Shown here: piece by piece, positions 23,867 to 30,776 of the stretch
Position numbering within the stretch: position 1 is the first letter of the stretch
How the letters are laid out: the number at the start of each line of letters is the position of its first letter
Assembly (NCBI GenBank): GCA_026125925.1
Contig: JAHCKF010000003.1
Coordinates: 1-36,122, forward strand
DNA: 36,122 nucleotides
Source of the DNA: Pseudolabrys sp.
GTDB taxonomy: Bacteria > Pseudomonadota > Alphaproteobacteria > Rhizobiales > Xanthobacteraceae
Direction: 5' to 3'
The notes under the pieces: generated by a model
What the model was told of the DNA's origin: nothing
What the model saw: only the letters and a program-made list of their open reading frames with translations
Databases searched by the model: none
Translations under genes and position numbers: made by a program

Positions 23867-24271
23867 TCAGCCGTTGGTGACGGCCATCAGGTCGATCTCG
23901 ATCAGGAAGTCCGGGTGCGACAGCCGCGTCACGCCGACGAGTGTGCTCGGCGGCGGCCGGTCCGGATGCCACGGGAAGGTCATGGCCGGATCGGTCTGGA
24001 TCTTGATGAAAGCATCCATGTCGAGCACGAACAGGCGCCGGAACACCACATCGTCCCAGGTCGCGCCGGCGGCGTTCAACTGGATCGTCAGGGCCTCCAT
24101 GACGCGGAGATACTGCCCGCGCATGTCGCCGACGAACATCGGCTTGTAGTTCTCGTCCGACGCCGTCTGGCCCGCGATATAAATCATCTTGCTGGGGCCG
24201 GAGACCGTGATGACGCGGCTGTAGGCCGGATGCTTGAACAGCTCCGGCGGATGAATATACTTCTTGTCCAC
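23867..24271 (-). CDS. Rid-family (YjgF/RidA-like) protein without the canonical arginine, copy 1
   Basis: This has 134 residues, the normal Rid length. Family blocks are MIYIAGQTASDENYKP, QYLRVMEALTIQLNAAGATW, and a C-terminal DFLIEIDLMAVTNG. The segment that in archetypal RidA reads PARS, with the arginine (R105 in E. coli) needed for 2-aminoacrylate deamination, here reads PPPSTLVGVTRL, so the arginine is absent from its usual place. It therefore resembles the Rid4-Rid7 type groups, often encoded within catabolic operons for amide or N-heterocycle compounds. It is the last gene of the leftward operon, 20 bases after the XRE-cupin gene. A possible role is hydrolysing an unstable enamine, imine or carbamate intermediate, which is inference. 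Confidence 0.87.
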   Translation of the reverse strand: MDKKYIHPPELFKHPAYSRVITVSGPSKMIYIAGQTASDENYKPMFVGDMRGQYLRVMEALTIQLNAAGATWDDVVFRRLFVLDMDAFIKIQTDPAMTFPWHPDRPPPSTLVGVTRLSHPDFLIEIDLMAVTNG

Positions 24272-24291
24272 GTCAGGGTCTCCCTACTGAA

Positions 24292-24888
24292 TCAAAACGA
24301 CGGCGGCGTGTTGAGCCACAGGATGCGCGCCGTCTTCTTCCGACTGTTGGTGTAGGAATGCGGCCGCTCCGAGCGGAAATGGAAACTGTCGCCGGCGCGC
24401 AGCCGATATTTCTTCTTGTCCACGATCAGATCGAGTTCACCCTCGAGCACGTAGCCGAACTCTTCGCCCTCGTGCTTGATGATGCCTTCGCTGCCGCCAC
24501 CGGGCTCAATGTCGTTGATGTAGCCGGACAGGAGATTGCCGCGACGGTTCGGAATCAGCGCTTCGAGCTTGTGTCCCTTGCCCTGCCCGGCCTGGACCGT
24601 CGGGCGTTCGCCCTGCCGCAAGACGATGTGGTCGTCGTCGTCATCGCCTCCCTGAAACAAACCGGAAACCGGCACGTTCAGCGCCAGTGCGACCCGGTGC
24701 ATGGTCTTGACCGATGGATTGGCGCTGCCGTTTTCGACGCGGGACAGCATCGATTCCGAGCAATGCGCAAGGCCCGCCAATTCCTTCAGCGTCAGGCCCT
24801 TGAGCAGGCGCAGATGCTTCATCTTCAAGCCGACCCGGCCTTCAGGTGTCTTGCCACCGTTCGTCTTTAGTCGAGCCGCAGCCTTCAT
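24292..24888 (-). CDS. XRE-family regulator with C-terminal cupin domain
   Basis: This has 198 residues from the ATG at 24888. The N-terminal helix-turn-helix spans about residues 22-78: LKMKHLRLLKGLTLKELAGL, HCSESMLSRVENGSANPSV, VALALNVPVSGLF. A linker containing GGDDDDDH follows, then a cupin beta-barrel from about 120 to 190 with IKHEGEEFGYVLEGELDLIV and LRAGDSFHFRSERPHSYTN. Regulators of this design (PuuR-like) sense small nitrogen compounds or control amine and amino acid catabolism. The start has GGGAA about 8 bases upstream; an in-frame ATG at 24915 has no RBS, and the open frame further upstream runs into DUF1989 coding sequence and is not real. Being inside the leftward operon, it probably autoregulates it. 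Confidence 0.88.
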   Translation of the reverse strand: MKAAARLKTNGGKTPEGRVGLKMKHLRLLKGLTLKELAGLAHCSESMLSRVENGSANPSVKTMHRVALALNVPVSGLFQGGDDDDDHIVLRQGERPTVQAGQGKGHKLEALIPNRRGNLLSGYINDIEPGGGSEGIIKHEGEEFGYVLEGELDLIVDKKKYRLRAGDSFHFRSERPHSYTNSRKKTARILWLNTPPSF

Positions 24889-24920
24889 TCGTCGATTCCC
24901 ACAAAGACCGTTCATGCACC

Positions 24921-24956
24921 GGACGGCCGGCGCCTCGCCGGCGGCGCCGGTCGTCC
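24921..24956 (-). terminator. Intercistronic hairpin before the XRE-cupin gene
   Basis: A 14-position stem pairs 24921-24934 (GGACGGCCGGCGCC) with 24943-24956 (GGCGCCGGTCGTCC). It has one G-T position and an 8-base loop. It lies between the DUF1989 stop (25032) and the regulator start (24888). There is no T-tract on the minus strand, so attenuation or mRNA stabilisation is more likely than full termination. Confidence 0.6.
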
Positions 24957-25031
24957 GGGGCTGGTTTATAGGTTCAAACCGCCACGATGCCCACACGTGT
25001 CGCCTGCGGTCCCCAAGGAGTTGGCCACACC

Positions 25032-25961
25032 TCAGTCCTTGGGTACATGCTTTGGCCCGCGCATGAATTTGTCGATCCACCAGGTATGGAAGACATAGCG
25101 CAGCACCTCGGCATCGGTTTCGCCGTACTTGCCGGTGCCGGCCAGCCGCGACAGCAACGCCATTTCTTCGTCGTTGAGGTCGATTTCCACCTCGGAGATC
25201 TCGAGCGGCACGTTGGTAAAATCGGGCTGGTAGGCAGCATCCTTGTACAGTTCGCGATCGGCCTTGATGCTCCTGATCTTGAACATGTCCGGACTGCGCT
25301 GATTCTTCATTCTCGGCGGTTCGGAGACCTTCGCCCAATCGGCATCGGACGCCTCGAATATGCTGAGCTTGAGCGGCTTGAGCTCGAAATCGCTCGTCAT
25401 CATGACATCGGCGCCGCAGACATTCGGAACCGCCAGAACGTCCATCAGTGCCAGCAGTTCGACATAATCGCCAGCCTTGGCCGTATTCTTCGCGATGTAG
25501 GGGTGACCGTCCGGCGAGACGCCGGTGTGCATAAAGAAATTGAATGAGTCATGCACATCATCGGGGGTCAGGCCGTACTCGCGCTGCGCTTCGGCCTGGA
25601 TGTCGTGGCAGTTCGTATGCACGGCCAGCCCGTAATGGTGCTCGAACAGGAACCCGCTGCAACGCGGATAGAGCACATCATTGGTGCCGACAGTATCCTC
25701 GATAATCGCCATCATCGGCCGTTCGCGCGGCGGCGCGGACCACAGGAAATCGCCCTTGGTCGGATGCATGCCGTGGAGATGGCGGGTACGGCCGGTGTGG
25801 AAGAACTCCTTGTAGTCGTGGAGATTGAAGCAATTGAAATCCGCACACTGCCGGCCGGCCGTCTGCGCGATGCGCAGAACCTGGCCACGGCGCAGTTCCA
25901 GTGCCTTGCCGGTGCCCGGCTGGATGACGAGTTCCTGAAGCAGTTTGCGGTCGGTCGTCAT
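25032..25961 (-). CDS. DUF1989 (urea-carboxylase-associated) family protein with an RHH-like C-terminal module
   Basis: This has 309 residues. The first 225 or so match the DUF1989 family: GQVLRIAQTAGRQCADFNCF, the HLHGMHPTKGDFLW motif, DVLYPRCSGFLFEHHYGL, HTNCHDIQAEAQREYGL and VHDSFNFFMHTGV, rich in Cys/His likely to bind metal. Members sit next to urea carboxylase; related proteins (CgdA/CgdB) form carboxyguanidine deiminase, so deamination of a carboxylated guanidine or ureide is a reasonable guess. Unusually, residues 257-299 (VEIDLNDEEMALLSRLAG, then GETDAEVLRYVFHTWW) look like a ribbon-helix-helix strand-helix-helix unit. The gene overlaps the preceding RHH gene by ATGA. Its stop is followed by a strong hairpin. 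Confidence 0.87.
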   Translation of the reverse strand: MTTDRKLLQELVIQPGTGKALELRRGQVLRIAQTAGRQCADFNCFNLHDYKEFFHTGRTRHLHGMHPTKGDFLWSAPPRERPMMAIIEDTVGTNDVLYPRCSGFLFEHHYGLAVHTNCHDIQAEAQREYGLTPDDVHDSFNFFMHTGVSPDGHPYIAKNTAKAGDYVELLALMDVLAVPNVCGADVMMTSDFELKPLKLSIFEASDADWAKVSEPPRMKNQRSPDMFKIRSIKADRELYKDAAYQPDFTNVPLEISEVEIDLNDEEMALLSRLAGTGKYGETDAEVLRYVFHTWWIDKFMRGPKHVPKD

Positions 25962-26119
25962 TTGTCCTGTTCCGCTGCCGGAAGCCGGGCCTTCGCGAAT
26001 TCGCGCAAGGCACGCCGGATGAGGTCGTCGCGGCTGTTGCTTTCGCCCGCCTTGATGGTGTTGTCGATCAATTCGAGCTGCTGCTGATTGAGGCGCAGCT
26101 TGATCTTCGTCGTGGCCAT
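25958..26119 (-). CDS. Ribbon-helix-helix (CopG/Arc-like) protein, 53 residues
   Basis: This is a short reading frame with ATG at 26119 and TGA at 25960-25958. The protein starts MATTKIKLRLNQQQLELIDN and continues TIKAGESNSRDDLIRRALRE. This is a compact RHH layout: a basic beta strand (KIKLRL), helix 1 (QQQLELIDNTIKAG), a turn with the conserved small residues, and helix 2 (SRDDLIRRALREFAKARL). RHH proteins bind DNA as dimers through the strand. The stop overlaps the DUF1989 start (ATGA), so the two are translationally coupled, and AAGG lies 4-7 bases before the ATG. It could be a repressor of this operon or a small partner of the RHH-like tail of the DUF1989 protein. It is not a toxin-antitoxin pair by context. 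Confidence 0.8.
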   Translation of the reverse strand: MATTKIKLRLNQQQLELIDNTIKAGESNSRDDLIRRALREFAKARLPAAEQDK

Positions 26120-26140
26120 TGTGCCTTACTCCCTCGGTGT

Positions 26141-26168
26141 CGCCCCACGCCGCGAACGGCGTGGGGCG
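26141..26168 (-). terminator. Intercistronic 12-bp perfect hairpin after the sugar-type binding-protein gene
   Basis: CGCCCCACGCCG (26141-26152) pairs perfectly with CGGCGTGGGGCG (26157-26168) around a CGAA tetraloop. It lies between the binding-protein stop (26185) and the RHH gene start (26119). Without a T-tract it probably protects the upstream mRNA or attenuates downstream expression, mirroring the hairpin after the other binding-protein gene. Confidence 0.7.
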
Positions 26169-26184
26169 GACGGGCCGGCGTCGG

Positions 26185-27159
26185 TTACGGCGTCCAGCCC
26201 TTGGGGGCCTGCATGCCGGTCTTGTTGATACTGTTCAGGTTCGCCATGGTAACCGGGATGAGCGGCACCTCGACCTTCTTCGACGGCAGCGGCTTGCCCT
26301 TCACCACCGCATCCATGAGCTGGACGGCGGTGCGGCCGATGACGACCGGCTGCTGCGCCACGACGTAGTCGGCGCAACCTGCCCGCATCATCTCTTCGGC
26401 CGCCTCGCCGAGCACGGCGAACAGGATCTTGACCTTGCCGCACTTCTGGGCGCCCTGCGCAGCGCGCGCCGCGCCGACGCCGTAAGTGTCATCGGCGCCG
26501 TAGAGCACGTTGACGTCCGGGAAGCGCTGCAGGAAGTCGTTGGCGAGCGACAGCGCGATCGCTGGGTCCTGCTCGCTGGTCTGCTCGGCGACGATCTTGA
26601 TGTTGCCGCCGGCCAGATCCTCCTTGAAGCAGCGCAGGCGGTCGGAGGCCCAGAATGCGCCCGGCGGCCCGGCCAGCACGGCGATGGTGCCGCCGTTCGG
26701 CAACAGCGTCTTCGCGCCCTTGGCCAGCTCGTGGCCGATGTTGCAATGGCTCGACGACGCGGCGGCGTCGGCCTCGACGTCGCTGGCGACGATAGGACTG
26801 CCCGCGCCGATCACGGGGATCTTCTCGCCTTTCGCCTCCCGGACGACGCCGTTGAAGGACGACGGGTTCGCCGGATCGATGAGAATGGCGGAGACCCTCT
26901 GCACCACGAGGTTGGAGAACTGGCTCACCTGCTTGTCGACATTGGCGTAGCCGCCGGCGTCCTGGATGGTCACCTCGTAGCCGAGCTTCTTGGCTTCGTC
27001 CGAAATGCCGTAGAGCACGGGCGTGAACCACGGTCCCTTGATGTTCGGCATGGTCACGCCGATCTTGTCGGCGGCCGAAGCCGGATTGGCGGCTATGACG
27101 GCGAGGCCGGTGGCCACCAGCGCGGCCAAACAGATCTTGTGAACGACGCGAGACTTCAT
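26185..27159 (-). CDS. Periplasmic substrate-binding protein of a ribose-type ABC importer
   Basis: This has 324 residues from the ATG at 27159, chosen for its AGGAG RBS and because a clear Sec signal peptide starts there (KICLAALVATGLAVIAANPA, cut near ASA-AD, about residue 30). The open frame continues upstream but overlaps the permease gene and is not coding. The mature part has the type I sugar-binding fold of the RbsB group: IGVTMPNIKGPWFTPVLYG, DKQVSQFSNLVVQRVSAILI, VLYGADDTYGVGAARAAQG. This group also binds non-sugar compounds such as autoinducer-2, purine-like or polyol ligands. Neighbours (Rid, DUF1989, amidases) suggest a nitrogen-containing ligand rather than a sugar, which is inference. 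A 12-bp hairpin follows. Confidence 0.9.
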   Translation of the reverse strand: MKSRVVHKICLAALVATGLAVIAANPASAADKIGVTMPNIKGPWFTPVLYGISDEAKKLGYEVTIQDAGGYANVDKQVSQFSNLVVQRVSAILIDPANPSSFNGVVREAKGEKIPVIGAGSPIVASDVEADAAASSSHCNIGHELAKGAKTLLPNGGTIAVLAGPPGAFWASDRLRCFKEDLAGGNIKIVAEQTSEQDPAIALSLANDFLQRFPDVNVLYGADDTYGVGAARAAQGAQKCGKVKILFAVLGEAAEEMMRAGCADYVVAQQPVVIGRTAVQLMDAVVKGKPLPSKKVEVPLIPVTMANLNSINKTGMQAPKGWTP

Positions 27160-27191
27160 CGGATCTCTCCTGTTCGTGTTGATGCTGATGC

Positions 27192-28196
27192 TCAGTTTCT
27201 GTTGCCGGCTTTGGCGCCGATGAAGATCTGGTCGAGCGAGACCGCGAGGATCAGCGCTCCGCCGATGACCATCATCTGCGTGTAGGAAGGAACGTTGAGA
27301 AGGTTGAGACCATTCGAGAGGATGCTGATGAACAGCACGCCGAAGGCGACGCCGACCACCGAGCCGCGTCCACCGAACAGGGAGACGCCGCCGAGTACGA
27401 CCGCCGCGACGGACTCCAATGGCAGCGTCGCGCCCAGCGAGGGCTGGCCCGAGGCGACGCGCGCGGTGAGAATGAGCGAGCCGACCGAAGCGCAGAGGCC
27501 GCTGAACACGTAGGCGGCGATCTTGACGCTGCCGACCGATATGCCCGACAGTCGCGCCGCCTCCTCGTTGCCGCCGGCGGCATAGATGCGGCGGCCAAGC
27601 TTGGTAAAGCGCAGGACGACGATGCACACCGCCAGCACACCGACCGCAATGACGACCGGCACCGGCACGCCGAAGGTGCGGGCATAGGCCAGGCTGGAAA
27701 AGGCTTCCGGCACGCCGGTGACCGCGACGCCGCCGCTGAGGCTCAGCGCCAGCCCGGAGACGATCGACATCATCGCGAGCGTGGCGATAAACGGAAACAC
27801 CTTGAAGCGAGTGATGACGAGGCCGTTGACCAGCCCCACGGCGGCGCCGGTGGCGAGCGCCGCCCCCAGGCCCGCCGCGACGCCGTGGTCGCGCATCACC
27901 AGGGCGCCGACAATGCTGACCAGCGCCACGATGGCACCGACCGACAGGTCGAGGCCGGCGGTCAGGATCGCAAAGGTCTGTCCGAAGGACACCGCGGCCA
28001 GCGCCGCCGCCGACACGCCGATGTTGCGGAAATTCGGCAGCGACATGAACACGGCCGAGTTCAGGGAGAATACGAGAATCATCGCCGCGACGATGATCGG
28101 CAGGCCGATCTCGCGGCCATAGCGCTGCAGGAACGCCAGCGGCTTGACCCGTCCATCACTTCGGACCTGTGTCCCCTCCGAGATCGTCATTGTCAT
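27192..28196 (-). CDS. Ribose-type ABC importer permease (RbsC family)
   Basis: This has 334 residues with about 8-10 membrane segments. RbsC landmarks are MSLPNFRNIGVSAAALAAVSF, FAILTAGLDLSVGAIVALVS, NGLVITRFKVFPFIATLAMM, IYAAGGNEEAARLSGISVGS and VVLGGVSLFGGRGSVVGVAFG. It forms the membrane channel, presumably as a homodimer, for the binding protein encoded 32 bases downstream. Its ATG overlaps the stop of the ATPase gene (ATGA at 28193-28196). An in-frame ATG two codons later (28190) is an alternative start. Confidence 0.93.
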   Translation of the reverse strand: MTMTISEGTQVRSDGRVKPLAFLQRYGREIGLPIIVAAMILVFSLNSAVFMSLPNFRNIGVSAAALAAVSFGQTFAILTAGLDLSVGAIVALVSIVGALVMRDHGVAAGLGAALATGAAVGLVNGLVITRFKVFPFIATLAMMSIVSGLALSLSGGVAVTGVPEAFSSLAYARTFGVPVPVVIAVGVLAVCIVVLRFTKLGRRIYAAGGNEEAARLSGISVGSVKIAAYVFSGLCASVGSLILTARVASGQPSLGATLPLESVAAVVLGGVSLFGGRGSVVGVAFGVLFISILSNGLNLLNVPSYTQMMVIGGALILAVSLDQIFIGAKAGNRN

Positions 28197-29770
28197 AATG
28201 CTCCCACCGCGCGAAGGCTGGCCTGCGGCGCCATGTGCGCGGCAAAGGCCCCGGCCAGGATGCGTTTCTCATCGAACTCGGCGAGCGACAGCTCGTCGCG
28301 AATTCGACCGCCGGACATCGCGTAGATGCGGTGGCATGTGCCCATCAGTTCCGGCAGTTCGGACGACACCATGATCACGGCGGCGCCTTGTGCCGCCATT
28401 TCATGGATCAGCCGATAGATTTCCGCCTTGGCACCAACATCGATGCCGCGCGTCGGCTCGTCAAAGATGACAACCTTGGCGCCCGTGAGGATCGACTTGC
28501 CGATGACGAGTTTCTGCTGGTTGCCGCCCGATGCCGTCCCCGCCGGCGCGTCGAGCTGCCCTTTGAACTGAAGCAGGTCCGCGATCCGGCGTGCGGTCTT
28601 GCGAACCGCCGGTTCCGACACGAAGCCCGCGACACAGGCCTGATCGAGCGAGGCCATCATTACGTTCTCGGCGCCGGACATGGCAAGCACGAGCCCCTGA
28701 TGCTTGCGGTCCTCCGGAAGATAGGCGATGCCGTTGGCGATGGCGTCGCGCGGGCTCCTGATGACGATCGGGGCGCCGTCTTTGCGGATTTCGCCGGCAT
28801 CGAGCGCATCGGCGCCAAAGATGGCGCGCATCACCTCGGTGCGGCCGGCGCCGACCAGGCCGGCGAAGCCGACGACTTCACCGGCGCGCACCTCAAAGCC
28901 GATATCGGCGAATACGCCGCGCCGCGTCAGGCCCGACACGCTGAGGACGACGTCGCCGATCTTCTCGTTGCGCGGCGGAAACAGCTCGGCCATCGGCCGG
29001 CCCACCATCAGGCCGATGAGCTCGGCCGTGTCCTTGATCGCCGACGCATCCATCGTTGCGACGTGTTCGCCGCCGCGCAGCACCGTGACGCGGTCGGCGA
29101 TCTCCATCACCTCGTCGAGCCGATGCGAGACATAGAGGAAGCTCGTGCCTTCGGCCCGCATCCGCACGATCAGGCCGCGCAGCGCCGCCGCCTCGTGTTC
29201 CGACAAGGCCGCGGTCGGTTCGTCCATGACGATCACCGGAGCGCGCAGCACGAGGGCGCGTGCGATTTCGATGAGTTGACGGCGGGCGGTCGAAAGATTG
29301 CCCGCGCGTTCGGACGGATCGATCTGCACGCCGACGCCAAGCTCGGCCAGCGTCTCAGCGGCTTTTCGCTCGGCCTTGGCGCGCGAATAAAGAAACGCCG
29401 GACCCGGCTCGTTGCCGAGGAAGATGTTTTCCGCAACGCTGAGATCGGGCACGATCATCAGCTCCTGGAAGATTGTAACGATGCCTTGCTGGCGCGCGTC
29501 GCGCGGGCTTTCGAAAACCGTCGGCTGCCCTGCGATCTCGATCGCGCCGCTGTCCGGCTTCACGTCACCCGACAGAATGCGGATCAGCGTTGATTTGCCG
29601 GCGCCGTTCTCACCGACCAGCGCATGGACTTCGCCGCGCCTGAGCTCGAGCGAAACGCCGCGCAACGCGCGGACGCCGGGATAGTCCTTCGTCAGACCGC
29701 GCAATGCGATCAGCGGCATTCCGTCTTGCGCGGAAGCGGCTGTCGCGGATGCCGGCCGGATGGTGGTCAC
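28193..29770 (-). CDS. Ribose-type ABC importer ATPase with two nucleotide-binding domains (RbsA family)
   Basis: This has 525 residues from a GTG that overlaps the upstream stop as GTGA. Two ABC domains are fused. The first has Walker A GENGAGKSTLIRILSG near residue 55, signature-like LSTARRQLIEIARAL near 157 and Walker B VIVMDEPTAALSEHEAAALR. The second has a degenerate Walker A (GLVGAGRTEVMRAIFG), typical of RbsA/MglA proteins, with signature SGGNQQKLVIGKSIL and Walker B VVIFDEPTRGIDVGAK. It energises uptake through the RbsC-like permease. The N-terminal 20 residues before the first domain are an unremarkable extension. Confidence 0.93.
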   Translation of the reverse strand: MTTIRPASATAASAQDGMPLIALRGLTKDYPGVRALRGVSLELRRGEVHALVGENGAGKSTLIRILSGDVKPDSGAIEIAGQPTVFESPRDARQQGIVTIFQELMIVPDLSVAENIFLGNEPGPAFLYSRAKAERKAAETLAELGVGVQIDPSERAGNLSTARRQLIEIARALVLRAPVIVMDEPTAALSEHEAAALRGLIVRMRAEGTSFLYVSHRLDEVMEIADRVTVLRGGEHVATMDASAIKDTAELIGLMVGRPMAELFPPRNEKIGDVVLSVSGLTRRGVFADIGFEVRAGEVVGFAGLVGAGRTEVMRAIFGADALDAGEIRKDGAPIVIRSPRDAIANGIAYLPEDRKHQGLVLAMSGAENVMMASLDQACVAGFVSEPAVRKTARRIADLLQFKGQLDAPAGTASGGNQQKLVIGKSILTGAKVVIFDEPTRGIDVGAKAEIYRLIHEMAAQGAAVIMVSSELPELMGTCHRIYAMSGGRIRDELSLAEFDEKRILAGAFAAHMAPQASLRAVGAL

Positions 29771-30243
29771 GGCTGACGTGCCCCGCCCTTGAGGGGAATG
29801 TAGGCGACGGCTTCGACTTCCAGCAGCGTTTCCGGCGTCGGCAGCAACTCCGCAATCTGCACAACGGTGCTCGCCGGCGGCATCTCGAAGAACGTGGCAC
29901 GGATGCGGTTATAGATCGGAAAGTCGCGCAAATTCCGGAAGAACTGCGTCAGCTTCACCACGTCGTTGAGCGTACCGCCCGCCGCCTCGACCGTGAGACG
30001 CAGGCTGTTAAGAACCCACCACGACTGCGCGGCGATCGGGCCGTCCTTGAGGTCGGACGACATCTCGCCGATCTCGCCGGCGATCTTGCGCGCCTCGGGC
30101 GGAAGGTCGGCGTAGCCCTTGATGACGCGCATGGACGCCGGGTCGGCGGCAATGATGCCGGAGAAATAAACAATGTCTCCGGCGCGGCGGAACGGTGCGT
30201 AACGCGAGAGCGGTGCGGCCGCTCCTGAAGCGAGACCCTTCAT
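29767..30243 (-). CDS. Rid-family protein without the canonical arginine, copy 2 (with insertion)
   Basis: This has 158 residues from the ATG at 30243, which has GGAG six bases upstream; further in-frame ATGs at 30255 and 30315 lack an RBS and lie in the promoter. Family blocks are AGDIVYFSGIIAADPA, WWVLNSLRLTVEAAGGTLND, and LLEVEAVAYIP. About 25 extra residues (roughly 40-70, including PPEARKIAGEIGEMSSDL) are inserted compared with classical RidA. At the PARS position of RidA the sequence is PPASTVVQIAELLP (122-135), so the catalytic arginine is missing, as in the other Rid protein of this operon. It is first in the leftward operon and overlaps the ATPase gene. A role on an unstable nitrogen intermediate is inferred only. 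Confidence 0.87.
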   Translation of the reverse strand: MKGLASGAAAPLSRYAPFRRAGDIVYFSGIIAADPASMRVIKGYADLPPEARKIAGEIGEMSSDLKDGPIAAQSWWVLNSLRLTVEAAGGTLNDVVKLTQFFRNLRDFPIYNRIRATFFEMPPASTVVQIAELLPTPETLLEVEAVAYIPLKGGARQP

Positions 30244-30284
30244 GCAGGACTCCATTCCGTGGACCCGATAATGGTAAAGCCTCC

Positions 30285-30315
30285 TGCATGCTATGCAAGT
30301 CACTTTAATATGCAA
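30285..30315 (-). promoter_or_regulatory. Candidate operator: TGCAT palindrome and TATGCAA direct repeats
   Basis: TGCATGCTATGCA (30285-30297) has perfect 5-bp arms around GCT. TATGCAA occurs at 30292-30298 and again at 30309-30315, a period of 17 bases. The cluster sits 42-72 bases upstream of the first gene of the leftward operon, where a repressor such as the operon's XRE-cupin or RHH protein would bind. A TATAGT -10-like hexamer occurs on the minus strand at 30323-30328, without a good -35 partner. Confidence 0.4.
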
Positions 30316-30776
30316 CCATGGACTATAATTTGGTCACCTCTCGGCTGGCCTTGGCAAGTTGGAATGGATGCCGGGGATGGAGCGTCGCGACACAACAACG
30401 CATTCGTCGATGTCGCCGAAGGGCGTGCCCGGGCACTACACCGGCAATTAGCAACGCTTGATCGCCCTGATCAACTTCGTTTCGCGCGGAGGACGGCGCC
30501 TCAGAGGAGCGAGCGGTTTCTCGCTGCAACTTATCGCAGTTACGGCGTTGCCGGGATTGATCGTCGCCACGCTTGTGATGCCAGTCGCGGCATCGCCCGC
30601 CAGACGCGAATTCGCTGGCGGCAGACGCTGCCAGCCGACGCGGCTCTGGGTGCCCCCCGCCGTGCCGCCCAGCGTTGGCGGAGAATGCAGGAGCGCTGAT
30701 TGGCGGCAAAGCCAAACATATCGCCTGCCGGTGCCTCTCGCCGTTCGGGCCGGTAGCAGACATTCTTTAGAGCACT
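30316..30776. other. Intergenic region without a supported gene
   Basis: This is the remainder of a 533-base gap (30244-30776) between the leftward operon start and the kdpE stop. It should hold the operon promoter at its left end. Several overlapping open frames (for example rightward 30458-30823) have no convincing RBS, signal peptide or domain and conflict with each other. I see no tRNA or other RNA gene. It may contain decayed coding sequence or the 3' trailer of the kdp transcript. Confidence 0.4.

Noticed and set aside
24889..25338. N-terminal extension of the XRE-cupin frame
   Set aside because: It overlaps the DUF1989 coding sequence and the intercistronic hairpin; the remaining 198-residue protein has the normal XRE-cupin length.
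25958..26119. RHH gene as antitoxin of a toxin-antitoxin pair
   Set aside because: The coupled downstream gene encodes a metabolic DUF1989 protein, not a toxin, and the pair lies within a catabolic operon.
27160..27627. Upstream extension of the sugar-type binding-protein frame
   Set aside because: It overlaps the permease gene; the ATG at 27159 has an AGGAG RBS and starts a proper signal peptide.
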